64,000 nucleotides of DNA from Iodobacter sp025352645 (GCF_033446605.1 NZ_JAWQUO010000019.1:24565-88564); one strand, 5' to 3'; counted from the first letter of the stretch, positions 23,938-33,345 are shown. Notes: generated from the sequence alone by a model not told the origin. Numbers and translations are program-made.

Positions 23938-25128
23938 ATGAGTTTTGAAATTGCGCTTTCTGGTATCAATGCCGTTAATAATCAATTAGGTAGCATTAGT
24001 AATAATATTGCCAATTCCAGCACCTACGGTTTTAAATCAGGCCGAGCGAATTTTTCATCGGCCTATGCAGGCTCGCAGGCAATTGGGGTGGAAACCTCAT
24101 CCACCACCCAAAATATCGCCAAGGGCGGTGGTTTACTGACTACGGGCCGTGCGCTGGATGCGGCCATTCAGGGCTCAGGTTTCTTTGTGACTAAAGATCC
24201 AAGTGGCGGCATGGCCTATACCCGTGTGGGTATTTTTGATAAAGACAAAGATGGCTTTATGGTGGATAGCTTTGGCCGCCGTGCTCAGGGCTACGCCCCT
24301 GTAGGTAATGGTGGCGGAACAGCCATGGGTGCGATTGGCGATATCAAAGTGCCGGTGGGGCAAGTGCCTGCTAAAGCCACGGATAAGCTGCAATTTACTG
24401 GCAATTTATCGGCTGATTGGCCTACGCCCATCATGGCCACTTTTAATAAAGATGAGGGCAGCTCGTTTAATGCCTCAATGGTTTCGACGGTTTACGATTC
24501 TGTGGGCGCTAAGCACAACCTAACTCAATATTTTGTAAAAGGAGCCGCGGGCGTCACGGCTCACTACTCCTTTGATGGCACAACGATTGCCACCACCAAT
24601 ACGCTGAGCTTTGATGCCAACGGTAAATTAAGCAGCCCAACAGCAGCCGTCACGCTGGCTTTGGGCACGCCTGCTAATGCTGCGCCGCTATCGATTAACC
24701 TAGATTACGCAGGCACATCACGCTTTGCTGGCGAAGTAACCAATACCGTAAACAGCGCCAATGGCTATGCATCTGGCACGCTAACCGGCGTGGTGATCGA
24801 AGAAAACGGCGAAGTGATGGCCAAATACAGCAATGGCCAAAAACAAAGCGCCGGCACGCTGGTGCTGGCTACCTTCCCGAATGAAAGTGCATTGCAGCAA
24901 ATCTCTAATACCAGCTGGGCAGAAACGGCAGCTACAGGCACGGCGCTGTATTCAGCACCTGGCAGCGGTATGACTGGCAAGCTGACTGCGGGCGCACTTG
25001 AGCAATCCAATGTGGATATGACCGGTGAGCTGGTCAGCTTGATGACGGCTCAACGTAATTACCAAGCCAATACCAAGGTGATCTCTACTGAAAATCAAGT
25101 GATCCAAGCCCTGATGCAGGCGCTGTAA
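23938..25128 (+). CDS. flgE: Flagellar hook protein FlgE
   Basis: A 396-residue hook subunit. The N-terminal ALSGINAVNNQLGSISNNIA with STYGFKSGR, and the C-terminal LVSLMTAQRNYQANTKVIST, are the packed helices of the hook core. The middle, more variable part contains FlaE-like and FlgE D2 segments (STVYDSVGAKHNLTQYF). Length is close to that of lateral hook proteins. The stop overlaps the flgF start by one base (TAATG). Confidence 0.95.
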   Translation: MSFEIALSGINAVNNQLGSISNNIANSSTYGFKSGRANFSSAYAGSQAIGVETSSTTQNIAKGGGLLTTGRALDAAIQGSGFFVTKDPSGGMAYTRVGIFDKDKDGFMVDSFGRRAQGYAPVGNGGGTAMGAIGDIKVPVGQVPAKATDKLQFTGNLSADWPTPIMATFNKDEGSSFNASMVSTVYDSVGAKHNLTQYFVKGAAGVTAHYSFDGTTIATTNTLSFDANGKLSSPTAAVTLALGTPANAAPLSINLDYAGTSRFAGEVTNTVNSANGYASGTLTGVVIEENGEVMAKYSNGQKQSAGTLVLATFPNESALQQISNTSWAETAATGTALYSAPGSGMTGKLTAGALEQSNVDMTGELVSLMTAQRNYQANTKVISTENQVIQALMQAL

Positions 25129-25856
25129 TGGATGCCTTGATTTATACGGTAATGAGCGGCGCAGATCGCACCCTGCGCGCCCAGCAAATTCACGCTAATA
25201 ATCTGGCGAATGCCGAAACCACCGGCTTTAGGGCTGATATCGAGCTGGCTAGTGCACAAGCTGTGCCAGGCTACGGCTATGAAGCCCGCCATATGGCGCA
25301 GCTGCAAGCCAGCGCGGTGGATGCTCGGGCCGGAACGGTAACACCAACAGGCCGATCCTTAGATGTGGCGCTAAAGGGTGAAGGCTATCTGGCGGTGGAA
25401 TACGCAGGCGGTGAAGCCTATACCCGCAGCGGCAATTTAAATGTGGATAGCCAAGGTGCGCTGACCATCAATGGCCGTGCCGTTTTGGGTGATGGCGGGG
25501 CCATTACCCTGCCTGCTTTTGCTCAGGTTTCGATTAGCGATGACGGTACGATTTCTGTGCTGCCACAGGGCCAAGCAGGCGCTTTGCAAGAAGCAGGCAA
25601 GCTTAAATTAGTTCGCCCCAATGCCAGCGAGCTAACTAAAAATGAGGCAGGCTTAGTGGTCAGCCGCTCCGGCCAGCCCCTACCGGTGGACGACACCGTG
25701 CAAGTCTTGGGCGGCCATTTAGAGCGCAGCAATGTATCGGCAGTCGAAGAAATGATCGCCACCATGACGCTGACGCGCAGCTTTGAAGTGCAAATGAAAA
25801 TGTTTAAATCCGCCGACGATATGGCCGACGCAGGCAATCGTTTGATTCGTGGGTAG
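25128..25856 (+). CDS. flgF: Proximal rod protein FlgF
   Basis: A 242-residue rod subunit with the N-terminal MDALIYTVMSGADRTLRAQQ and NNLANAETTGFRADI signature and the C-terminal SNVSAVEEMIATMTLTRSFE helix. The order flgE-flgF-flgG is standard. The gene is followed by copy C of the 240-bp repeat, which separates it from flgG by 401 bases. Confidence 0.94.
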   Translation: MDALIYTVMSGADRTLRAQQIHANNLANAETTGFRADIELASAQAVPGYGYEARHMAQLQASAVDARAGTVTPTGRSLDVALKGEGYLAVEYAGGEAYTRSGNLNVDSQGALTINGRAVLGDGGAITLPAFAQVSISDDGTISVLPQGQAGALQEAGKLKLVRPNASELTKNEAGLVVSRSGQPLPVDDTVQVLGGHLERSNVSAVEEMIATMTLTRSFEVQMKMFKSADDMADAGNRLIRG

Positions 25857-25898
25857 TGAATGGGGCGTGATTAAGCAAGATTTAAAGGTCTTGTGATT

Positions 25899-26141
25899 AG
25901 TGCCTTCGGCACGTTGGTTTTGGAACGGTAGCCACCGTGGGGGCGTTCTTTTCTTGAACGGCCAAGAAAAGAACCAAAAGAAGGCCGCCCCACGAAACAC
26001 GAAAGCCCCTCGTCTGCGGACAATCGAGCGGCGGCTGCGGAACTCGCTTCGCTCAAACAGTCCTCGCCGAAACCCCGCCCGCTTGTTCCTCGCCTCGGCG
26101 TGTTTCAAGGGGATTTGAAAAGGCCCCGTGCTGAGAGCGCG
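25899..26141 (+). repeat. Structured dispersed repeat of about 240 bp, copy C
   Basis: GTGCCTTCGGCAC at the left, the stem GTTCTTTTCTTG/CAAGAAAAGAAC at 25945-25974, and a right end TTCAAGGGGAT. It lies between flgF and flgG in the same direction as the genes. No gene is seen in 25857-26257. Confidence 0.85.
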
Positions 26142-26257
26142 GTCATTACAGTTTATTTGTTGTTTGCTAATAAAAATATGTTACTCAGCGTTCATGGGGT
26201 TACCCACCCTGCGAAGTATCAATTGAACGAATAAATCACCCGGATAAGGACTATTTT

Positions 26258-27046
26258 ATGAATCCAGCAATGTGGATCAGCAAGACCGGTATTCAGGCGC
26301 AAGACGCTAAGCTTAATGCGATTGCTAATAACTTAGCCAACGTGAATACGGTTGGTTTCAAGCGCGATCGTATGGTGTTTGAAGATTTGTTTTATCAGGT
26401 AGAGCGCCAGCCCGGCGCTAAGGTTGATCAGAACAACGCCGCGCCTTCGGGCGTGCAGCTGGGCAACGGTACTCGCCTAGCGGGTACGCAAAAAGTGTTT
26501 ACTACCGGCTCGGTAATGACTTCTAGCCAGCCGCTAGATGTAGCCATTATGGGCAGCGGTTTTTTACAAGTAGAAATGGCCAATGGCGAAACTGGCTATA
26601 CCCGCGCAGGCCAGCTGCAGCTTAATTCTGAAGGCCGAATTGTCAACGCGCAGGGCGTGCCGCTCTCGCCAGAAATCACTATTCCTAAAGAAGCCACATC
26701 GGTGACGATTGCAGAAAATGGCTTGGTTTCGGTCACGGTGGCGGGTAGTAATGCACCGCAAGAAGTGGGCCAAATTACCTTGGCAAACTTTGTAAATCCA
26801 ACCGGTTTACTGGCCTTGGGCAGCAATTTATTTCAAGAAACCGCAGCCAGCGGCGCACCCACTTTAGGCAATCCAGGTGAAAGCTCGCTCGGCAAGCTAA
26901 AGCAAGGCTCCTTGGAAGGCTCCAATGTGCAAGTGGTTGAAGAAATGGTCGATATGATTTCGGCGCAGCGCACTTACGAGATGAATACCAAGGTGCTTTC
27001 CGCTGCCGACAATATGATGCAATACCTTGCGCAGTCTGTGAGATGA
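26258..27046 (+). CDS. flgG: Distal rod protein FlgG
   Basis: A 262-residue distal rod subunit, the usual length for FlgG. The N-terminal MNPAMWISKTGIQAQDAKL with NNLANVNTVGFKRDRMVFE, and the C-terminal EEMVDMISAQRTYEMNTKVL, are diagnostic. The 4-base overlap with flgH suggests coupling. Its own promoter is not evident behind the repeat. Confidence 0.95.
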   Translation: MNPAMWISKTGIQAQDAKLNAIANNLANVNTVGFKRDRMVFEDLFYQVERQPGAKVDQNNAAPSGVQLGNGTRLAGTQKVFTTGSVMTSSQPLDVAIMGSGFLQVEMANGETGYTRAGQLQLNSEGRIVNAQGVPLSPEITIPKEATSVTIAENGLVSVTVAGSNAPQEVGQITLANFVNPTGLLALGSNLFQETAASGAPTLGNPGESSLGKLKQGSLEGSNVQVVEEMVDMISAQRTYEMNTKVLSAADNMMQYLAQSVR

Positions 27047-27696
27047 AATCCCTCTTTTTGATGCTGCTGCTCAGTCTGTTGAGCGCTTGTGTAAGCAACC
27101 CTTTGGCCGAAGCGCCAGAGCAAGATCCACCAGTGCCGGTGATTATTCCTCCAGCGGCCAAGGCTAAATCGGGCGGGGTGTTTACTGCTGACACGGCCAG
27201 CTCTTGGTTGGCGGATAGCCGCGCGTTTCGCGCAGGGGATCTGCTCACCGTGGTCTTGCAAGAAACCACGCAGGCCAGCAAAAAAGCCGGTACCAATTTT
27301 GATAAAAGTAGCGGTGTAGATATCAAGCCGACTATCTTGGGCGCATCCAGTTACGCCACCAATGTGGGCGTGCAAGCCAAGCGCGATTTTGCTGGCTCGT
27401 CTTCTAGTACTCAGCAAAATATGCTGAGCGGCGCTATTACCGTGGTGGTAGAGAAAGTGCTGCCCAATGGTCTGTTGCTGATCCGTGGTGAAAAACAACT
27501 CTCGCTGAATCAAGGCGAAGAAGCGATCCGCTTGGTGGGCTATGTGCGCAGCGACGATATCGACAGCGACAACCGCGTGATGTCGCCCCGCGTCGCCAAC
27601 GCCAGAATCAGCTATTCGGGCAAGGGCGCATTAAATGATGTGAATACCGCAGGCTGGTTGACTCGTTTATTTAATAGCCCGTGGATGCCGTTTTGA
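27043..27696 (+). CDS. flgH: L-ring lipoprotein FlgH
   Basis: A 217-residue outer-membrane lipoprotein that forms the L ring. The lipobox LLSAC (lipid cysteine near residue 16) ends the signal peptide. Family sequences include RAGDLLTVVLQETTQASKKA, FAGSSSSTQQNMLSGAITV, GLLLIRGEKQLSLNQGEEAI and the ISYSGKGAL end. It overlaps flgG by 4 bases. A 465-base repeat-filled gap separates it from flgI. Confidence 0.95.
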   Translation: MKSLFLMLLLSLLSACVSNPLAEAPEQDPPVPVIIPPAAKAKSGGVFTADTASSWLADSRAFRAGDLLTVVLQETTQASKKAGTNFDKSSGVDIKPTILGASSYATNVGVQAKRDFAGSSSSTQQNMLSGAITVVVEKVLPNGLLLIRGEKQLSLNQGEEAIRLVGYVRSDDIDSDNRVMSPRVANARISYSGKGALNDVNTAGWLTRLFNSPWMPF

Positions 27697-27713
27697 GTGT
27701 GTTGGGAGCAAGA

Positions 27714-27775
27714 AAACCCAAATCTTGAAACACGGAGGGCACAGAGAACACGGAGTTTCACGGAGAAAAACAGAG
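27714..27775 (+). repeat. CACGGAG-rich dispersed repeat, copy 2
   Basis: AACCCAAATCTTGAAACACGG followed by CACAGAGAACACGGAG and TTTCACGGAGAAAAACAG, in the same order as at 29571 and inverted at 14066. Confidence 0.75.
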
Positions 27776-27845
27776 AGTTGGCGTTGTTTTAATAGATTTT
27801 AAGTATTTTCAAATTTAGATGTATGGATTTGTATTGCAATCCGTT

Positions 27846-28075
27846 GCACGGGGCTTGGAGTCCCCTTGAAACACGCCGCAGCGAGGAACAAGCGGGCGGG
27901 GTTTCGGCGAGGACTGTCTGAGCGAAGCGAGTTCCGCAGCCGCCGCTCGATTGTCCGCAGATGCGGGGCCTTCGTGTTTCGTGGGGTCGCCTTCTTTTGG
28001 TTCTTTTCTTGGCGAAGCAAGAAAAGAACGCGCTCGCGGGGGCTCCCGCACCAAAACTAAGTGCCGAAGGCACTA
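27846..28075 (-). repeat. Structured dispersed repeat of about 240 bp, copy D
   Basis: Read on the minus strand it begins with GTGCCTTCGGCAC and has the stem GTTCTTTTCTTG/CAAGAAAAGAAC (28000-28029, loop CTTCGC). It lies between flgH and flgI, antisense to them. Together with the CACGGAG repeat it fills 27697-28161; no gene is seen there. Confidence 0.85.
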
Positions 28076-28161
28076 AAAAGGTCTTTTTGTATTTAACGCC
28101 AAAGCTTGGCGGGCTTGCTCCCACCCCAAGTGCTGCACATCATTGTTTTGAAGTGGAATCT

Positions 28162-29244
28162 ATGAAGTTTAAATATCTGTTTTGGCTCTGCCTGCTGCTG
28201 CAAACTGCCAGTGCTCAGGAATTGCGTACTTTGGTGAGTGTGGAGGGGATTCGTGAGAATCAGCTGATTGGTTATGGCGTGGTCGTGGGTTTAAACGGCA
28301 CGGGGGATAACTCGCAGGTGAAGTTTGCTGGGCAGTCGGTGGCTAATTTGCTGCGCCAGTTTGGCATTAAGCAGACTGGGGAAACCAAGGTTAAGAATGT
28401 GGCTGGTGTGGTGGTGAATGCGGTCTTGCCCTCGGGTTATCACAAGGGGCAAACGGTAGATATCACCGTTTCATCACTCGGCGATGCTAAAAGCTTGCGT
28501 GGTGGTGTGCTGCTGCTTACGCCTTTACGTGCGGCCGATGGCGAGGTTTATGCCTTGGCGCAGGGCAATGTGGTGATTACTGGCTTGTCGGCGCAGGGCA
28601 GTAGTGGCTCTAGCGTCACCGTGAATACGCCGACTTCGGGGCGGATTCCGAACGGGGCTAGCGTAGAGCGTGAGATTGAAAGCGATTTTGATACTCGGCC
28701 AACGGTCACGCTCAGCTTAAAGCGCCCTAGCTTTCAAAATGCGACGCAGATTGTTAGCGCCGTAAATCAGCGCTTTGGCAAAATCGCCAGCACCCGTAAT
28801 GCCACCAATATCGAGATTATTGCCCCAAGCGACCCAAGCGAGCGGGTGGCTTTTGTGGCTAAGCTAGAAGCCCTAAATATTAATGCAGCTGCCGAAGTGC
28901 CACGCGTGGTGTTTAATTCCCGCACCGGTACCGTGGTGATTAGTCAGGGCGTAACGGTGAGAGCTGCCGCCGTTTCGCATGGCTCATTAAGAATTGTGAT
29001 TTCCGAAGCGCCCGCAGTCAGCCAACCAGGTGCGTTTAGCAATGGCACCACCGCTACCGTGCCTCGGTCCAAAGTGGATGTACGCGAAGGCTCTGGCCAG
29101 ATGTTCCGCTGGCCGCCGGGCGCTAGTTTAAAAACGATTATCGATACGATTAACAGCACCGGAGCATCGCCAGATGACATTATGGCGATCTTGCAGGCGC
29201 TGGATCAGGCGGGTGCTTTGGATGGCGAGTTGGTGGTGATTTGA
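28162..29244 (+). CDS. flgI: P-ring protein FlgI
   Basis: A 360-residue periplasmic P-ring subunit. The signal peptide (MKFKYLFWLCLLLQTASA) is followed by the highly conserved start of the mature chain (VEGIRENQLIGYGVVVGLNG TGD). Further family sequences are VKNVAGVVVNAVLP, VTVSSLGDAKSLRGG-like region and the C-terminal LKTIIDTINSTGASPDDIMA. The open frame extends 67 codons upstream through repeat D, but the signal peptide fixes the start at 28162. The stop overlaps the flgJ ATG (TGATG). Confidence 0.95.
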   Translation: MKFKYLFWLCLLLQTASAQELRTLVSVEGIRENQLIGYGVVVGLNGTGDNSQVKFAGQSVANLLRQFGIKQTGETKVKNVAGVVVNAVLPSGYHKGQTVDITVSSLGDAKSLRGGVLLLTPLRAADGEVYALAQGNVVITGLSAQGSSGSSVTVNTPTSGRIPNGASVEREIESDFDTRPTVTLSLKRPSFQNATQIVSAVNQRFGKIASTRNATNIEIIAPSDPSERVAFVAKLEALNINAAAEVPRVVFNSRTGTVVISQGVTVRAAAVSHGSLRIVISEAPAVSQPGAFSNGTTATVPRSKVDVREGSGQMFRWPPGASLKTIIDTINSTGASPDDIMAILQALDQAGALDGELVVI

Positions 29245-29552
29245 TGAATCCTATTTCTTCATCGTCTTTGCAAATTGAAGCAACAGACTCGCCACCTATC
29301 GCTGAGAACGCGGCTTACCGTAAAAAAGCAGAAACGGCTGCGGTGCAGTTCGAGAGCTTTTTTATCCAAGATATGCTCAAGCAAATGCGCAAAGCCACGC
29401 GTGAAATCAGCAGCGAAGACAGTATTTTTAAAAACACCATCAATAGCGATATGCTCGATTTTGCCGATCAGGCCGTGGCGGCGGAGCTAGCCAAACAGCG
29501 GGTGTTTGGCGTGGCTAATGCCATCATGGCGCAGCTGCTGCCTGAAAAGTGA
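29244..29552 (+). CDS. flgJ: Rod-capping protein FlgJ, N-terminal domain only
   Basis: A 102-residue protein that corresponds to the rod-binding half of FlgJ (AVQFESFFIQDMLKQMRKAT, then SDMLDFADQAVAAELAKQ). In enteric FlgJ this is fused to a muramidase domain; here the enzyme half is a separate gene at 20985. Single-domain FlgJ occurs in several bacteria. The ATG at 29244 overlaps the flgI stop; a TTG one codon earlier is possible. A 288-base gap with a repeat and a sigma-28-like site follows. Confidence 0.9.
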   Translation: MNPISSSSLQIEATDSPPIAENAAYRKKAETAAVQFESFFIQDMLKQMRKATREISSEDSIFKNTINSDMLDFADQAVAAELAKQRVFGVANAIMAQLLPEK

Positions 29553-29570
29553 CATGCCTTCACTTAGTAA

Positions 29571-29624
29571 AACCCAAATCTTGAACCACGGAGAACACGG
29601 AGTTTCACTGAGAAAAACAGCTTA
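29571..29624 (+). repeat. CACGGAG-rich dispersed repeat, copy 3
   Basis: AACCCAAATCTTGAACCACGG, then AGAACACGGAGTTTCACTGAG. Shorter than copy 2 by one internal block. Confidence 0.7.
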
Positions 29625-29749
29625 GGAGTCTGGCTTTAATTTGGGTGCACAACAGCGCAGCGCAGCAGTGCGCAAGAAAAATACCTTGCCCGCCCTATAC
29701 AAAACCAAGCTCAAGCCATCACAAACTATAGATATGTAAATACTCTGTT

Positions 29750-29776
29750 TAATAAAAACGCCAATCGTGTCGCCTT
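29750..29776 (+). promoter_or_regulatory. Sigma-28-like promoter before flgK
   Basis: TAATAAAA, 11 bases, GTCGCCTT followed by ATAA. The -10 part matches the sites before fliD (GTCGCCTT) and flagellin (GCCGCCTT). It lies 64 bases before flgK, after the end of the flgB-flgJ run, where a late-class promoter is expected. Confidence 0.55.
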
Positions 29777-29840
29777 ATAACAGAGTGCGCTGCTATTTGC
29801 AGACTGCTACACCTCCCTTTATCCCTAAATAAGCCACCCG

Positions 29841-31238
29841 ATGCGCATGATGCAAAATGCGCTGGCCGGAGCGCTGGCTGCACAAGCCGCGCTGAATGCC
29901 GCCAGCCAAAATATTTCAAATGTACTCACTCCTGGCTATTCGCGTCAGGGCGTGGTTTTATCCGCCATTGCCCCATCGGTGGGCGATCCGCACAGTGCGG
30001 GTTCGGGCGTGGATATCCAATCGATTCGCCGTTTTAATGATCAATATCGCAGCCTGCAAATGTGGCAGGCATCGGCCAATATGGGCGAAAGCGCGGCCAA
30101 ACAGGGTTATTTAACCCAGCTAGAGCAGGTGATGAGTGCATCGGGCAGCAGCATTAGCGGTGGCTTGGATAAATTTTATGCTGCTTTAGGCGCCGCCAGT
30201 GTAGAGCCTAGCTCCCTCGCGCTGCGCCAAGGTGTGATTACCGAAGCGGGAGCTATGGCGCAGCGGTTTAATAATCTAAACCGCGTATTAAGCGCCCAGC
30301 ATGCCTCGATTAATGAGCAGCGCACTGCCTTAGTCACTCAGGTGAACTCCTTGGGTGGATCGATTGCCCGCCTGAATAAAGAAATTGTTGCGGCGACCGC
30401 TACTGGCGTGAATCCATCGGGCTTATTGGATGAGCGTGATCGCAAAATTGATCAGCTTAGCGGCCTAGTTGATGTGCGCGTGGTGAATCAAAACGACGGT
30501 GCCATCTCTGTTACCTTGCGTGCGGGCCAGCCTTTGGTTGTTGGCGATAGTGCATCGGTGATGAGTACCGAAGTGCAGCTTGATGGTAGCCAACTGATTA
30601 AATTGTCCTTTGCTCAGGAAAAATTCACCCTAAATGGTGGCAGTATCGGCAGTCAGTTAGGTGGCTTAAATGAGTACGAAAAAAACAGCTTAAAGCCGAT
30701 GGAAGACTCGGTGCGTACCCTTGCCAGCGAAGTGGCAGGGCGGATTAATGGCCAGTTAGCTGCGGGTTTTGATTTACCCGATAGCGCTGGTGCGCTCGGC
30801 CAGCCAGGTAAGGCTTTATTTGTGTTTGATGCAAATAACCCTGAAGCAATGCTGAAACTGCGCTCTGGTGTATTGGCGGGTGATTTGGCTTTTGCGCTGG
30901 ATGCGGCTAAACCCGGTGGCAGCGGTAATTTACAAAAATTAATTGATATTCAGAGTCAGCCCTTAGCGGTGCCTGGCCTTGGCACGGTAACGCTAAGCGA
31001 TGCCTATGCTCAGCTTTTGGGGCGACTCGCCTCTGAAAGCCAGCAAAATCAATCCTCCTTAGCAACTGGCAAGGTGGTGCGTAATCAGGCGGAGCAAGAT
31101 TGGAAAAGCACTAGCGGCGTAAACCGTGACGAAGAAGCGATGAATATCGTTGAATATCAGAAAATGTATCAGGCCAATATGAAGGTGATTGCAATTGCTA
31201 ATCAGTTGTTCGATAGCACCTTAGCCATGTTCAACTGA
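29841..31238 (+). CDS. flgK: Hook-associated protein 1 (FlgK)
   Basis: A 465-residue hook-filament junction protein. The N-terminal ALAGALAAQAALNAASQNIS with LTPGYSRQG and the C-terminal NIVEYQKMYQANMKVIAIAN are the packed helices of the FlgK core. The segment LLDERDRKIDQLSGLVDV is also typical. It is shorter than enteric FlgK (about 550), in line with lateral systems. No clear ribosome site stands before 29841; ATGs two and three codons later are alternatives. flgL follows after 10 bases. Confidence 0.93.
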   Translation: MRMMQNALAGALAAQAALNAASQNISNVLTPGYSRQGVVLSAIAPSVGDPHSAGSGVDIQSIRRFNDQYRSLQMWQASANMGESAAKQGYLTQLEQVMSASGSSISGGLDKFYAALGAASVEPSSLALRQGVITEAGAMAQRFNNLNRVLSAQHASINEQRTALVTQVNSLGGSIARLNKEIVAATATGVNPSGLLDERDRKIDQLSGLVDVRVVNQNDGAISVTLRAGQPLVVGDSASVMSTEVQLDGSQLIKLSFAQEKFTLNGGSIGSQLGGLNEYEKNSLKPMEDSVRTLASEVAGRINGQLAAGFDLPDSAGALGQPGKALFVFDANNPEAMLKLRSGVLAGDLAFALDAAKPGGSGNLQKLIDIQSQPLAVPGLGTVTLSDAYAQLLGRLASESQQNQSSLATGKVVRNQAEQDWKSTSGVNRDEEAMNIVEYQKMYQANMKVIAIANQLFDSTLAMFN

Positions 31239-31248
31239 CGGAGTTTTT

Positions 31249-32145
31249 ATGCGTATCGCCAGTACCCAGTTACAAACAACCTTGAATGATTCTTTGCAAA
31301 CGGCCTCGGGCAATATGGCTGAGCTGCTGCAAAAAATGTCATCGGGTAAGCGTTATTTACTCCCTTCAGAAGACCCAATTTCTAGCGTGCGTTTACTGCG
31401 ATTAGAGCGTGAAGAGGCCGCGATTGATCAGTACAAAAGCAATATCGGCGCTTTGCGTTCGCGCTTATCTATGAATGAATCTTATCTGGATGGTATGACT
31501 CAGGATCTCATGCAGGCGCGGGTTTTATTGCTGGGTGCGGACGATACGGTGTCTAAAGAAGATGTAAAAGACATTGCCGCAAGCTTAGTTAGCCTAAGAG
31601 ATAGTTTGTTTTTTACGGCGAATACCAAGGATCAGGAAGGGCATTATTATTTCTCTGGCACAGCCAGCTCTATGCCAACGCTGACGTTAGATGGCACTGC
31701 GGCGGCCGGTAGCCGTTATACCGCTACTGGTAATAATGATCAGCAGCTAGTGGTGGTGGGTAATGGCGTAACGCAAGCTTCGAATGTGGCGCTGACAGAA
31801 ATGGCGGCGCTGCTTAATCAGCTGGATCAATCGATTAGTGCACTGCAAAGCCCACCTGGCGGAGGCTACCGTGCCGCAGTAGAGCTGGGGATCAATGGCC
31901 TTGATATTGCGCTCAGAAGCGTTGGCAGCAAAATCGCTAATCTTGGCGGTGCGCAAAATAATATGCAGATGATGGAAGACAACCATGCCAATGTGAGTTT
32001 ATCTAATCAGCAATCAGTGCGGCTATTGGGTAGCCTTGATTATGCAGAGGCAATGATTAGCATGGATGGTTATAAACTGGCCTTAGAAGCTTCGCAGAAG
32101 GCTTATGGCAGAATAAGCAACTTGTCTTTATTTGATGTACTCTGA
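31249..32145 (+). CDS. flgL: Hook-associated protein 3 (FlgL)
   Basis: A 298-residue flagellin-like junction protein. The N-terminus (MRIASTQLQTTLNDSLQTAS, then KMSSGKRYLLPSEDPISSVR) and the C-terminal coiled-coil end (YAEAMISMDGYKLALEASQK) are characteristic. It is placed between flgK and the gene in the lafW position. Export is expected with FlgN as chaperone. Confidence 0.93.
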   Translation: MRIASTQLQTTLNDSLQTASGNMAELLQKMSSGKRYLLPSEDPISSVRLLRLEREEAAIDQYKSNIGALRSRLSMNESYLDGMTQDLMQARVLLLGADDTVSKEDVKDIAASLVSLRDSLFFTANTKDQEGHYYFSGTASSMPTLTLDGTAAAGSRYTATGNNDQQLVVVGNGVTQASNVALTEMAALLNQLDQSISALQSPPGGGYRAAVELGINGLDIALRSVGSKIANLGGAQNNMQMMEDNHANVSLSNQQSVRLLGSLDYAEAMISMDGYKLALEASQKAYGRISNLSLFDVL

Positions 32146-32213
32146 ACAAAGACTTTGCAGAAGCTTTATCGAATCAAAAACTTATCTGACGTGATTTAAA
32201 AGGAATGATGGGT

Positions 32214-33245
32214 ATGGCAGCAGCGTTGCCCAGGCTGGACAGAAGTAATCCGAGCAGCCGCTTAGGGATTGATAGCCAGCCGGTGCTTGCACCCGCTGCG
32301 CCAGCCGTTGTTAGCATGGTGGCGGCAGTGCGCGAGCAAAAAAGCGAGCGTGCGGGTTCCTGGCGCTACAGTACCCAGTTGAACGAGCAGCTGACGGCTG
32401 GACAGCGGGCGCTGGAGTATGTTGATCAACTTAGCGATCAGCTAAGCGGGCTAAAGCTAAAGCTCAGCCAAGAGCTGGGTCAGCGCCGTGTTGACCGTGA
32501 AGAGCTGAGTAGCAAAGTGGCAGAGTTCTCCACGCTGTGGGCCGCCCGTAGCCAGCATACCGGTGGCAGCATAGATGGCCATTTAAAGTTTCATCTTGCT
32601 CAGGATGCAAAAGAAGTGTTCCGCGCCCGTGGTTTAGAGCTGGAATCCTTAAGCAGTGGCACTGCTGAAATGCTGACTTTTTATACCGGTGTGCGTGGCA
32701 CTGGCCCTGCTTCGGTGGCGGTGGGCGGAGAGATCAGCCGTGAAAATCTGCTGCGCCAATTTAATCGCGCACTGGCGCCTTCTGGTATTCGCACCGAAGC
32801 CGATCAGAGCGGCGCTTTAGTTTTTTCAGTGGCAGAAGAAGCCCTACCGTCTTTGCAAAGTAAGCTAGCGATTCGGGGTGGCGGTATTCGCTTCCCCGCT
32901 GGGCAAGCTAATCGGCTTAAGCTGGAGAGTGAATTACCCGCTATTACGCCTAGCCACTGGAGCACCGATGATCACGCCAGTGTGCGGCAAAGCCTGCAAA
33001 AAGTAGTGATGGCGCTGGAGCAGCTAGAGCAAACCCGTGCAGCAATTAGTAGCGCCATGGGTGAGGCGAAGCTGGCGATTGAGCAGCTTTCCACCATGAA
33101 TGAATCAGAATGGGCGCAAAGCTTTGTCGGCGATTTTAATGGCCGTTTTAATCAGAGCAGCGATTACCGTTTTTTTAGCGACATCGCTCCGGCGCTGATG
33201 GGAATGAGCCGCTACCGTGTGTTGTCTTTGCTAGCGTTAAGATAG
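32214..33245 (+). CDS. Uncharacterised flagellar-locus protein in the lafW position
   Basis: A 343-residue protein that I do not recognise from motifs. It has no signal peptide or membrane segment. A helical region (about 47-115, with QLSDQLSGLKLKLSQELGQR) is followed by a mixed region and a C-terminal helical stretch (SLQKVVMALEQLEQTRAAIS). Such helix-rich ends resemble those of exported axial proteins. In Flag-2 loci the gene after flgL is lafW, described as a putative hook-associated protein, so a LafW-like role is the best guess. The start at 32214 is set by AAAAGGA 9 bases upstream; ATGs at 32205 and 32208 overlap that site. Confidence 0.55.
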   Translation: MAAALPRLDRSNPSSRLGIDSQPVLAPAAPAVVSMVAAVREQKSERAGSWRYSTQLNEQLTAGQRALEYVDQLSDQLSGLKLKLSQELGQRRVDREELSSKVAEFSTLWAARSQHTGGSIDGHLKFHLAQDAKEVFRARGLELESLSSGTAEMLTFYTGVRGTGPASVAVGGEISRENLLRQFNRALAPSGIRTEADQSGALVFSVAEEALPSLQSKLAIRGGGIRFPAGQANRLKLESELPAITPSHWSTDDHASVRQSLQKVVMALEQLEQTRAAISSAMGEAKLAIEQLSTMNESEWAQSFVGDFNGRFNQSSDYRFFSDIAPALMGMSRYRVLSLLALR

Positions 33246-33345
33246 TGCATCACTTTCGTTAGCGTGTTTTTTAAGCCCTATCGCCTAGTTTATAGCCTTG
33301 TAATTTAGTCTCTCAGCTACTTTAAAGGGAGATGGAGAGGTTTTT

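Noticed and set aside
25719..28060. Several open frames in the 240-bp repeats, with WFFSW-type sequences
   Set aside because: They follow the repeat on either strand, have no ribosome sites and recur with each copy, so they are repeat translations and not genes.
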